Made by a program: the position numbers and the translations under genes
The notes under the pieces: generated by a model
Told to the model about the DNA's origin: nothing
Database searches by the model: none
The model's input: the letters and a program-made list of their open reading frames with translations, nothing else
NCBI GenBank assembly: GCA_051651625.1
Contig: JBOFSQ010000080.1
Span: 1-19,174 of the forward strand
Origin: JBOFSQ01 sp051651625
GTDB taxonomy: Bacteria > Planctomycetota > Planctomycetia > Pirellulales > Thermoguttaceae
Reading direction: 5' to 3'
Length of the DNA stretch: 19,174 nt
Part shown: piece after piece, positions 6,366 through 13,136 of the stretch
Numbering within the stretch: position 1 is the first letter of the stretch
Layout: each line of letters begins with the position of its first letter

Positions 6366-7610
6366 TCAGATGAGATACTTCTCACCGAGTCCGTAGTTTT
6401 CGGTAACGTAGTCGATGTCTTTGTCGCCGCGTCCGCTCAAATTGACGAGGATTGCACCGGTTTTCGTTTCGCGTGCGAGTTTCATCGCATAAGCGACGGC
6501 GTGCGAACTTTCGAGCGCGGGGATGATCCCTTCGTAACGCGAGAGATTGAAGAACGCCGAAATCGCCTCTTCGTCCGTTGCGGCGACGTATTTTACGCGG
6601 CCACACTCGTTCCAGTATGCGTGTTCGGGGCCGACGCCGGGGTAGTCGAGTCCGCTGGCGATAGAGTGAACGTCCGCAGCGGAACCGTCACCGTTTTGCA
6701 GCAGCAGACTTTCAAAACCGTGGAGCACGCCGAGTTTTCCGTACATCATCGTTGCGGCGTGCTGGCCGAGCGCGCTACCGCGTCCGAGTGGTTCGACGCC
6801 GTAAATGGAGATCGGGTCGCCGATGAAACCGCTGAAAAAACCTGCGGCGTTACTCCCGCCGCCGACACACGCGACGATTGCGTCGGGCAAGATTCCCGTC
6901 ATCGCCATAAATTGTTCGCGTGCTTCGAGGCCGACGCACATCTGGAAGTCGCGTACCATCAGCGGAAACGGATGCGGGCCGACGACCGAACCGATGCAGT
7001 AGATCGTGTCTTTGTAACTTTTCAAGTACGCATCGAACGCCGAATCGACCGCCTCCTTGAGCGACTTTCCGCCGTGCGAAACTGGGACAACCTTCGCGCC
7101 GAGGATTTTCATTCGCGTGACGTTCGGTGCTTGTTTGGCGATGTCGATCTCGCCCATGTGGATTTCGCACTCAAGGTTGAAGTAGGCCGCCGCCGTTGCG
7201 AGTGCGACACCGTGTTGTCCGGCACCGGTCTCGGCGATGAGACGTTTCTTGCCAAGATATGTTGCCAAAAGTCCTTCGCCCATGCAGTGATTGAGCTTGT
7301 GTGCGCCGGTGTGGTTGAGGTCTTCGCGTTTGAGGTAAATCTGGCACGTTCCGAGTTTTCGTGAGAGACGTTGACAGTGTGAAACGGGCGTTGGCCGTCC
7401 TTGAAACTCTCGACGAATCCGGCGGAGTTCACTGATGAACTGTGCGGAGTGGCAGATTGTTTGGTAGGCGTCGGCGATTTCCTCGAACACTGGCGTTAGT
7501 TCTGGCGGGAGGATTGCACCGCCGTAGCGTCCGAAGCGACCTTCGGCGTTTGGGGTTGTGCGAAAGTAGGTTCGCGGGTCGAGCGTGACGGGGGAGTTCT
7601 TCGTGGTCAT
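6366..7610 (-). CDS. trpB: Tryptophan synthase beta chain
   Basis: This 414-residue PLP enzyme condenses indole with L-serine to give L-tryptophan, normally in an alpha2-beta2 complex with TrpA. Diagnostic motifs are all present: LKREDLNHTGAHKLN, with K105 as the PLP Schiff-base lysine; ETGAGQHG, with E127 as the catalytic glutamate; GGGSNA at 250-255 for the PLP phosphate; and LSGRGDKD at 391-398. Length is normal for canonical TrpB. The start at 7610 is preferred because AAAGGA lies about 8 bases before it; the longer frame reaches back into the leader region. No trpA or other trp gene adjoins it, so it is a single-gene unit ended by the repeat at 6234-6343. Expression is very likely controlled by the attenuator upstream (7665-7863). 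Confidence 0.95.
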   Translation of the reverse strand: MTTKNSPVTLDPRTYFRTTPNAEGRFGRYGGAILPPELTPVFEEIADAYQTICHSAQFISELRRIRREFQGRPTPVSHCQRLSRKLGTCQIYLKREDLNHTGAHKLNHCMGEGLLATYLGKKRLIAETGAGQHGVALATAAAYFNLECEIHMGEIDIAKQAPNVTRMKILGAKVVPVSHGGKSLKEAVDSAFDAYLKSYKDTIYCIGSVVGPHPFPLMVRDFQMCVGLEAREQFMAMTGILPDAIVACVGGGSNAAGFFSGFIGDPISIYGVEPLGRGSALGQHAATMMYGKLGVLHGFESLLLQNGDGSAADVHSIASGLDYPGVGPEHAYWNECGRVKYVAATDEEAISAFFNLSRYEGIIPALESSHAVAYAMKLARETKTGAILVNLSGRGDKDIDYVTENYGLGEKYLI

Positions 7611-7664
7611 AGTAGAGTTCCTTTCTTGGGAAACGCTGTTTTTCGGGACGTTTGTTGTTGGTGC

Positions 7665-7692
7665 AAACAAAAAGGCCGCCGATGCGGCAGCC
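7665..7692 (-). terminator. Intrinsic terminator of the trp leader
   Basis: Read on the minus strand, an 8-bp GC-rich stem (GGCTGCCG/CGGCGGCC, one G-U pair) with a 3-base loop is followed immediately by TTTTTGTTT. It stands 55 bases before the trpB start and after the Trp-codon leader peptide, so it is the regulated stop of an attenuator rather than the end of a gene. A longer-range pairing, GGGACGT (7710-7704) with ACGTCCC, would enclose it. Confidence 0.85.
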
Positions 7693-7761
7693 TCACTTTC
7701 AACACGTCCCAGAACAGCAGAAGCGGCAGCATCGTGGAGACTGCCGCTTGTGGACTAGAGA

Positions 7762-7863
7762 TCATCTTCGTTGAGACACCATCTCCACACGGCAGCGCAA
7801 AGCACACCACCACCAGCGGAGAGAAGGAGAAAACAAAGAGAGTAAGTCCGTAAGCGAAATCAT
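7762..7863 (-). CDS. trpL: Trp leader peptide, 33 residues with WWW
   Basis: An ATG at 7863 opens a 33-residue frame that ends in TGA at 7764-7762. It reads MISLTDLLSLFSPSLR, then three consecutive Trp codons, then a Cys/Arg-rich tail. Tandem Trp codons in a short ORF ahead of a terminator and trpB are the hallmark of a leader peptide whose translation senses charged tRNA-Trp. No ribosome binding site precedes the ATG. The promoter's -10 hexamer ends only 8 bases before it, so the transcript may begin at or within two bases of the ATG and be leaderless. A TTG start at codon 10 is an alternative. The stop codon lies 12 bases before the segment AAGCGGCAG, close enough for a ribosome at the stop to mask it. 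The symbol is by analogy with enteric trpL; there is no sequence homology to claim. Confidence 0.85.
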   Translation of the reverse strand: MISLTDLLSLFSPSLRWWWCALRCRVEMVSQRR

Positions 7864-7871
7864 AGGTGGGA

Positions 7872-7899
7872 AGTTTAGCGAAAAACGCCGTGATGTCAA
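7872..7899 (-). promoter_or_regulatory. Promoter of trpL-trpB
   Basis: On the minus strand a perfect -35 hexamer TTGACA (7899-7894) is followed after 16 bases by TAAACT (7877-7872), a 4-of-6 match to the -10 consensus. Predicted transcription starts around 7865-7863, essentially at the leader peptide ATG. Confidence 0.7.
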
Positions 7900-7909
7900 G
7901 GGCGATTAG

Positions 7910-7980
7910 ACACGTTACGGATCAATGCTCTGGGCTTGTATAGAACGGGCCTTTGGCCCTACGGATTTGACGCAACGTGT
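7910..7980. repeat. Palindromic repeat upstream of the trp promoter
   Basis: Outer arms ACACGTT (7910-7916) and AACGTGT (7974-7980) enclose the palindrome GGGCCTTTGGCCC (7947-7959). It lies between the trp promoter and the end of the downstream-coordinate gene at 8047. It could insulate trpL-trpB from transcription arriving from that gene. The assignment to a repeat family is tentative. Confidence 0.4.
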
Positions 7981-7993
7981 ACAGCCAAAACTT

Positions 7994-8013
7994 TACTGCA
8001 CCATCAGGCAGTA
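7994..8013 (-). terminator. Weak hairpin after the epimerase-like gene
   Basis: Minus-strand stem TACTGC/GCAGTA with an 8-base loop, followed by AAGTTTTGG. It lies 34 bases past the stop codon of the gene at 8047-9081. The short stem and poor T-run make it a weak candidate. Confidence 0.3.
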
Positions 8014-8046
8014 GCAAGTCCGCCAAAATTGCCCGCGATACCGTCT

Positions 8047-9081
8047 TCAGAGTTCACCGTGTTCGCGGTACCACGCGGCTGTTTGCCGAAGTCGTTCGTC
8101 GAACGGACACGGTGGGACGAAACCAAGCTGCGTCTCGGCTTTGGTGCTGCTACACGTCCACGGGCCGCTCATCGCTTCGCGCCCTTTGTTCAGATCGATA
8201 GAAACATTGAGCCGTTTCGTAAGCTGCTTCTTCAGTTCGCCAAAAACAGCCGCACCCCAAACTCCAACCGGCGGAACGCGAAGAATACGAGTCGCCTCGC
8301 GTCCGAGAGCCGCACCAACACGACGACCAAACTCGTGAAACGACAATGTTGTCGTCGATGCGAAATAGATTCCGCGTCCGAAGTCTGGCGAATTTTGTTC
8401 GAGACTCGTCTGCGTGAGTGTCTCGCCGTGTACGGCAGTGCGAACAATGAGGTCGGTCAGATCAGCGGCGTGAACGAAAGAAAAGTCGCGGTCACACCAA
8501 CCCGGCGACGGATGCAATCCGTACCGCGCAATCATACGAAACAGCGGTGCATTGGCCGCATCGGCCTCGCCGACAACATAAGGCGGACGCACAACCGAAA
8601 TCTTAAGTCGATCCGCAAACTGCGTTGCACGACGTTCCATCTCAAACTTGGAACGTCCATAAGGCGAGATCGGACGCGGAATATCGTGTTCCGTCAGAGG
8701 CACTCCGCGCCGCGCCGGCCCAGCGGCGGCGAGCGATGAGACGACCACAACTCGTGGCGGCGTCGGCTGCGACGCACACGCACGCAGAAGATTTTCCGTC
8801 CCGCCAGCGTTGATCGTGATGAAGTGTGACTCGTTCAATGCGTGTGTCAGCCCCGCAAGGTGGTATACCGTGTCGATCCCCGTCACGGCAGGCGCGAGTG
8901 AATCGGCGTCACCAAGTTCACCGTGAACGAAGTCGAGCTGCACATCGCGTATCAGTTCCGTCGAAGACGACGAACGAATCAAACACCGCACGCGGTGCCC
9001 ATCGGCAACAAGCCGCCGAACAACATGCATCCCGATAAAACCACTGGCACCGGTTACGAGAATGTTTTGAATTTGTGACAT
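8047..9081 (-). CDS. NAD(P)-dependent epimerase/dehydratase (extended SDR family)
   Basis: This is a 344-residue cytoplasmic oxidoreductase of the extended short-chain dehydrogenase/reductase family. The Rossmann nucleotide-binding motif TGASGFIG is at residues 10-17. VYHLAG at 72-77 and a Ser pair at 115-116 follow. The catalytic YxxxK is YGRSK, with Y141 and K145. VRPPYVVGE is the usual substrate-domain segment. Family members act on nucleotide sugars, sterols or dihydroflavonols, and the sequence does not choose among these. The upstream gene on the strand is an asparagine synthetase-type amidotransferase, a partner sometimes seen in surface polysaccharide loci, but 300 bases of repeats separate them. 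The ATG at 9081 has only a weak site (GAGAG). Confidence 0.88.
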   Translation of the reverse strand: MSQIQNILVTGASGFIGMHVVRRLVADGHRVRCLIRSSSSTELIRDVQLDFVHGELGDADSLAPAVTGIDTVYHLAGLTHALNESHFITINAGGTENLLRACASQPTPPRVVVVSSLAAAGPARRGVPLTEHDIPRPISPYGRSKFEMERRATQFADRLKISVVRPPYVVGEADAANAPLFRMIARYGLHPSPGWCDRDFSFVHAADLTDLIVRTAVHGETLTQTSLEQNSPDFGRGIYFASTTTLSFHEFGRRVGAALGREATRILRVPPVGVWGAAVFGELKKQLTKRLNVSIDLNKGREAMSGPWTCSSTKAETQLGFVPPCPFDERLRQTAAWYREHGEL

Positions 9082-9109
9082 GGCGGAACTCTCGATTTGT
9101 CAAGTATTT

Positions 9110-9321
9110 GCCCCAACGGGGCAGCAAGAGCTTAGCCGTGGGTGAGCGAAGCGAACCCACGGTACGGAATCCTAAAATCCAGCAAGCCCCAACGGGGCGC
9201 AAGGATCTGTTCTACTTCGTCTCTTTCGCCCCGTTGGGGCTTGGGATGGTGTTGTGGTCGCGTACCGTGGGTTCGCGGAATACCGCTCACCCACGGCTAA
9301 TCTCTTACGCCCCGTTGGGGC
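9110..9321. repeat. Symmetric block of six palindromes between asnB and the epimerase-like gene
   Basis: The order is A-B-A then, inverted, A-B-A. A is GCCCCAACGGGGC or its reverse (9110-9122, 9186-9198, 9228-9240, 9309-9321). B is a hairpin with arms CCGTGGGT/ACCCACGG (9136-9162 and 9265-9296). The two halves, 9110-9198 and 9228-9321, are inverted copies of each other, including TTAGCCGTGGGTGAGCG and the CCCACGGTACG flank. It fills most of the 316-base gap. The remaining part holds a small hairpin, GCACAG/CTGTGC (9371-9390), just after the asnB stop. I see no coding content. Confidence 0.85.
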
Positions 9322-9397
9322 GAAAACGCGGCAAAACAATGTTCGCGTGCAAACAAACTTCCCTCCGTATGCACAGTACAAACTCTGTGCTTATAGG

Positions 9398-11326
9398 TCA
9401 CACATCGCCACTTGTCAAGCGTAGCGAGAGTTCGAGCACGATCAGTCCCCAAATGCGGGCGGCGTGATCGAATTGGCCGCTTGCGTGTTCGCGGAGAATC
9501 GACGCAACCACATCAGGGCGAAAGATGCCACGCTGGCGCATTTGCCCGTCGAGAAGAACTTCGTTCGCAAGCGACTTCCACGCCCCGCGAAACCAGCGGT
9601 CGAGCGGCGCAGCGAACCCGCGTTTCGGACGACGATCAATTTCTGGCGGTAAAACATTCGCAAACGCTTCGCGTAAAACCCACTTCGTCCGGCGTCCGTG
9701 AACTTTGACCGAAAACGGCATCCGCGCCGCAAGTTCGACGACACGATAATCAAGCAGCGGACAGCGACACTCAAGAGAATGCGCCATCGACGCAATGTCA
9801 ACTTTCGTCATGAGATCGCACGGCATATACGTTTCCAAATCGGTGAGACTCCAGCGCGTCGTCACGTCGCGCGGAATCGTTTCAGCAACGCGACGCAAAA
9901 ATGCGTCGTCTAGCAACGTCGCGTCGTCTGGTGACGCGATCACAACATCTCGAAGTGCGGAGGCGGCGTCATCGGTGTAGAGCTGTTCGCGCCGCGACTT
10001 ATTGAAGAGCGAAACCCACTGCAAGTAACGTTCGCTCGGCTCCATCGACATCGCCTCAAGTAACCGGCGCAGTTGACGACAAAAGCTATGTTGACGAAGT
10101 GAGTCTGGAATGACGCTGCGGAACGGTCCCGCGAGAAACCGGCGAAAACAGTGCGGAAACAGATCAATCGCTTCGCCGAAACGCATCGCACGGTAACGCT
10201 GATAACCAGCAAAGAGTTCGTCGCCGCCGTCGCCAGAAAGCGCAACTGTCACGCGATTCCGCGTATGTTCGCAGAGAAACCACGTCGGAATCATACTCCC
10301 GTCTGCAAACGGTTCGTCGTATTGCGCAACAATTTTCTCCACGGTATCGAGCGTCGGCGGCGCAACGACGTGAGAGTGGTGAATCGTTCCGAGCCGTTCT
10401 GCAACGAGCTGCGCGTGCGGCGTTTCATCGTATTCCTGTTCGGCAAAACCGATGCTGAACGTTTCAACCGGTGACGTTGCAAGCGACTGCATCACGCCGG
10501 TCGTGATTGTCGAATCAATTCCGCCAGAGAGGAACGCGCCTATCGGAACGTCGCTTCGCATTCGCAGTCGCACCGCATCGGTGACAACGCTTCGCAGTTC
10601 TTCGCACCACTCGCCGTCGCTGCGACGATCTTCGCTTGCGGTATCGAGTTGCCAGTAACGGCGAACATCGAGTTGCGGCGACTTCCGCGACCAAACGCCA
10701 ACACACGCGGGCGGAAGTTTGTGAACGTTTTTCGAGATTGTTTTTGGGTGCGGAATGTATTGATACGTCAAAAACAGATCGAGAGCGGCGACGTCGATCT
10801 GCGGAGTGAAGAGGCCCGACGCAAGTAGCGACTTGAGTTCGCTCCCGAAAATCAGCGTCTCGCCGACTTCGGTGTAGTAGAGCGGTTTTTTGCCGATCCG
10901 GTCGCGGGCGACGACGAGACGCTCGCGGCGAGCGTCCCAAATCGCGAGTGCGAACATCCCGTTGAGATGCGTGAGAAAATCGTCGCCGAACTCTTCGTAG
11001 AGATGGACAACAACTTCGGTGTCGGTCTCACTGCGAAACGTGTAACGGCTTCGCAGCCGCTCGCGGAGTTCACGGTAGTTGTAAACTTCGCCGTTGAAGA
11101 CGATGACAACAGAGCCGTCGCTATTTGCGAGCGGTTGCTTTCCCAATGGAGAAGTGTCGATGATTGCCAGACGCCGATGTCCGAGAGCGATTCCGCGTTC
11201 GCCCTGCCAAAGTGTCCCGCGTCCATCGGGGCCGCGGTGTGCGAGAGTGTCGGTCATGCGGTCGAGCGTTTCACTGCTCACACCGCAACCGTCAACACTC
11301 CACGCTACACCGGTGATTCCACACAT
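9398..11326 (-). CDS. asnB: Asparagine synthetase (glutamine-hydrolysing)
   Basis: This 642-residue two-domain amidotransferase makes asparagine, or amidates a related acid, using glutamine and ATP. After Met removal the N-terminal Cys2 (MCGITG) is the glutaminase nucleophile. HRGPDG (30-35) and FNGEVYN (77-83) complete that class II glutaminase domain (about 1-210). The synthetase domain has the ATP pyrophosphatase loop SGGIDS at 267-272 and SGDGGDELFAGY further on. The length is typical of the bacterial AsnB group. Some relatives of this length belong to exosortase or exopolysaccharide clusters and may amidate other substrates; no exosortase gene is visible here. GAGG lies about 8 bases before the ATG. 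Confidence 0.93.
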   Translation of the reverse strand: MCGITGVAWSVDGCGVSSETLDRMTDTLAHRGPDGRGTLWQGERGIALGHRRLAIIDTSPLGKQPLANSDGSVVIVFNGEVYNYRELRERLRSRYTFRSETDTEVVVHLYEEFGDDFLTHLNGMFALAIWDARRERLVVARDRIGKKPLYYTEVGETLIFGSELKSLLASGLFTPQIDVAALDLFLTYQYIPHPKTISKNVHKLPPACVGVWSRKSPQLDVRRYWQLDTASEDRRSDGEWCEELRSVVTDAVRLRMRSDVPIGAFLSGGIDSTITTGVMQSLATSPVETFSIGFAEQEYDETPHAQLVAERLGTIHHSHVVAPPTLDTVEKIVAQYDEPFADGSMIPTWFLCEHTRNRVTVALSGDGGDELFAGYQRYRAMRFGEAIDLFPHCFRRFLAGPFRSVIPDSLRQHSFCRQLRRLLEAMSMEPSERYLQWVSLFNKSRREQLYTDDAASALRDVVIASPDDATLLDDAFLRRVAETIPRDVTTRWSLTDLETYMPCDLMTKVDIASMAHSLECRCPLLDYRVVELAARMPFSVKVHGRRTKWVLREAFANVLPPEIDRRPKRGFAAPLDRWFRGAWKSLANEVLLDGQMRQRGIFRPDVVASILREHASGQFDHAARIWGLIVLELSLRLTSGDV

Positions 11327-11354
11327 TTATGACGCCTCGTTCACGTTCTATCTC

Positions 11355-11479
11355 GTCACCCCCGCGTACTCGGCGGGGGCCTAGAGAAAACGCTTTGGGG
11401 TTCGCTTGCGCGATCCATCGCTATCGCGTCTGCTTGCAGGGTTGCTGTCTAGATTCCCGCCGAGTACGCGGGAATGACG
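11355..11479. repeat. Inverted pair of CCCGCGTACTCGGCGGG elements
   Basis: Two 25-bp arms (11361-11385 and 11448-11472) are inverted copies with three mismatches. Each arm is itself a hairpin, CCCGC/GCGGG around GTACTCG, flanked outside by GTCA and TGAC. The right arm, ATTCCCGCC...GCGGGAAT, has the look of the ATTCCC-N-GGGAAT repeats known in other bacteria (Neisseria dRS3-like); the resemblance is in form only. It lies just upstream of the asnB start, so an asnB promoter must lie in or beyond it. Confidence 0.7.
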
Positions 11480-11504
11480 TACTCTGCGTCCCAATGGCGA
11501 TTCT

Positions 11505-11532
11505 GGGCACTCGCTTACGCTTCGCGTTCTTA
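11505..11532. repeat. Copy of the 28-bp GGGCACTCGCTTACGCTTCG repeat
   Basis: It matches the repeat arms at 17378-17405 and 17596-17623 except for one base (CGCG for CGTG). It lies 10 bases beyond the stop codon of the FadL-like gene. With 11355-11479 it fills the 215-base gap to asnB. Confidence 0.75.
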
Positions 11533-11541
11533 TTACGCCCT

Positions 11542-12795
11542 CTACCACTTCTTCGTTATCCCCGCGATGAGCGTGTTGGCAGAAACGGTATTCTTCACCC
11601 ACATTCTGCCTAGCGCGGCTGGCGCATTTCCTTCACGCGAGTTTTCAAATGCGTGAGTGTAGGCGGCGTTGAGTTCTAGACCACGAACGATAACGAACGT
11701 CCCACCGAGTGCGATGACGTGTTCGATCATGAGTGGCGAACCAACGTTCGCCCACTGACTTTCAGCCGGAATCGGATTTGTGCTGAACGTGTAACCCATC
11801 CGTCCGACGAATCGCTGCCCGATCTTTCGCTGTACGCCAAGTGCCAGCGACATCGAGTCGTTCCAACCGAGACTCCGAACGGTGCCCGGTGCTGGCCCTT
11901 GCACGACTGACCCCTTGAAACCGTCGGTGCCTGCCCAGTTGAAGTAACGAATGTCGGCGCCGATGACGGTGTCGCGGAATCCGTCATACGAAAGTCCCCA
12001 AGAGAGAACCATCGGCAGGTCGAGTTGCATCGAAGCGCGTCGTGGCGTTCCAGCTTTGTTTTCGCCAACAAACCGCAGTGCGTCGGACCAGATCGGACTC
12101 TTCACGCTGAAACCGGCTCGCCAGTTGTTGTTGATTTCGTAGTAGATACCAGCATTGAGACCACCGCCCCAAGTGTAGCGTGTGCCGTAGTTGGAGAGGT
12201 GATCCGTTGGCGGCATTCCCAACGCCATCGGGTTGATACTCGCTTGTGCGAGTGTGAGTACCGGCGAAAGCCCGATCGAAACGCGGTTTGTGATTTGATA
12301 CGAAATCGTCGGCACAACCTGAAGCACCTGTACGTTTGCCGCCTTGGCATCTCCACCGAGAATCGGGTTGTCCGTGAGAGTTCCCGTCGAAGGATAGAGG
12401 GCCGCTGCGCCGCCGACTGCACCGATCATGATTCCTGTGGTGACGCGCGGCGAAGTTTTTGGTCGCCAAGTCATTGCCATCGTTGGTGCTGGAATCTGCC
12501 CGGCTTCACTCTCGGCTTTGCCGTAGTTGGTCGTTTTGTCGGCGGCTGCCGATTCGACTGTCGAGTTTGGCATGATCAGTCCCAAGTCGATTGACATCTG
12601 GTTGGAATTGAGTCCTGAAATTGCGGCTGGGTTCCAGTAGATTGCCCCAGCAGCGTCGAGCGGCGCAGCGACCGCAGCACCACCCATCGACTCGTTGACT
12701 GCACCTACGCCGCGCAAAAACGTTCCTTGCGCCCAAACTGGCGTGGCGGCGAGTGCCAACGCTGCGACTGCACAACCCACTATCCGCTTTTTCAT
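11542..12795 (-). CDS. FadL/OmpP1-type outer-membrane protein
   Basis: This 417-residue protein starts at the ATG at 12795, with GGAG 9 bases upstream. A Sec signal peptide is clear (MKKRIVGCAVAALALAATPVWA, probable cleavage after A22). The mature N-terminus, GTFLRGVGAVNESMGGAAVA followed by YWNPAA, is the FadL/TodX signature for the N-terminal hatch. The rest shows alternating beta-strand patterns with many aromatic girdle residues and ends in W, as in beta-barrels. The family takes up hydrophobic compounds such as long-chain fatty acids or aromatics across the outer membrane; the substrate here is unknown. It is divergently oriented to the secretin gene, sharing a 341-base gap. Confidence 0.85.
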   Translation of the reverse strand: MKKRIVGCAVAALALAATPVWAQGTFLRGVGAVNESMGGAAVAAPLDAAGAIYWNPAAISGLNSNQMSIDLGLIMPNSTVESAAADKTTNYGKAESEAGQIPAPTMAMTWRPKTSPRVTTGIMIGAVGGAAALYPSTGTLTDNPILGGDAKAANVQVLQVVPTISYQITNRVSIGLSPVLTLAQASINPMALGMPPTDHLSNYGTRYTWGGGLNAGIYYEINNNWRAGFSVKSPIWSDALRFVGENKAGTPRRASMQLDLPMVLSWGLSYDGFRDTVIGADIRYFNWAGTDGFKGSVVQGPAPGTVRSLGWNDSMSLALGVQRKIGQRFVGRMGYTFSTNPIPAESQWANVGSPLMIEHVIALGGTFVIVRGLELNAAYTHAFENSREGNAPAALGRMWVKNTVSANTLIAGITKKW

Positions 12796-13136
12796 TGTAC
12801 GAATCTCCAAGAATCTGCACACCCCAAAAATCGCTGCTGAGAACGCCTCAAGCAGACTCTCAATCTCGCCTTCTTTCGTCTCGCTGTATAGTCGCATCGA
12901 CAAAAAACTTTACAGCCGTGCCAATGCCAAAAATTGTCGCAGCTTTCCCAGACTCGCCACGTTTCCTCGTCGTTGATTTTTAGCTTTTTGCGGGGATTGC
13001 CGTTTTTTTCTCACACACACCACACCTTTTTTCGATGAATGGGAACAACGCCTGTCTCATGGGATGAGTCTCGGTCAAGATGACCAGCCGTCCTTGCCGC
13101 TTTATTCAGGTGTCCACCATCCGAAAGGAGTGAGTC
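12796..13136. other. Divergent intergenic region between FadL-like and secretin genes
   Basis: The region carries the start signals of both flanking genes. For the minus side, TATACA at 12890-12885 could be a -10 box, with TGTAAA about 18 bases upstream, but the -35 match is poor. For the plus side no convincing promoter is visible. The T-rich stretch 12975-13060 is A/T-biased compared with its surroundings. A good ribosome binding site (AAAGGAG, 13124-13130) precedes the secretin GTG. I see no additional gene or repeat. Confidence 0.4.

Larger units (their letters stand above)
7665..7863 (-). promoter_or_regulatory. trp transcription attenuator (leader RNA)
   Basis: This leader RNA upstream of trpB has the parts of a ribosome-mediated attenuator. 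It contains a short ORF with three consecutive Trp codons (7815-7807), then repeated complementary segments. These are CUGCCG (7795-7790), AAGCGGCAG (7749-7741), CUGCCGCUU (7729-7721), and the terminator arms GGCUGCCG (7692-7685) and CGGCGGCC (7681-7674). AAGCGGCAG can pair with the CUGCCG in the ORF, with CUGCCGCUU (9 bp), or with the 5' terminator arm (7 bp). GCUGCCG at 7730-7724 can also pair with the 3' terminator arm. Alternative folds that form or block the terminator are therefore possible. Which pairing dominates is not decided here. GUGGAGA (7788-7782) and UCUCCAC (7740-7734) give a further option. Confidence 0.85.

Noticed and set aside
6501..7364. 287-codon plus-strand frame opposite trpB
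   Set aside because: Antisense shadow of a well-supported enzyme gene.
7607..7813. Minus-strand 68-codon frame across the trp leader
   Set aside because: It is in a different frame from the WWW leader peptide, overlaps the attenuator hairpins and the trpB start, and has no start signals.
9098..9103. Minus-strand TTGACA just upstream of the epimerase-like gene
   Set aside because: A matching -10 box would fall inside the coding region, so it cannot serve this start.
12796..12903. N-terminal extension of the FadL-like frame
   Set aside because: It would place 36 residues before a clear Sec signal peptide; the ATG at 12795 has its own GGAG site.
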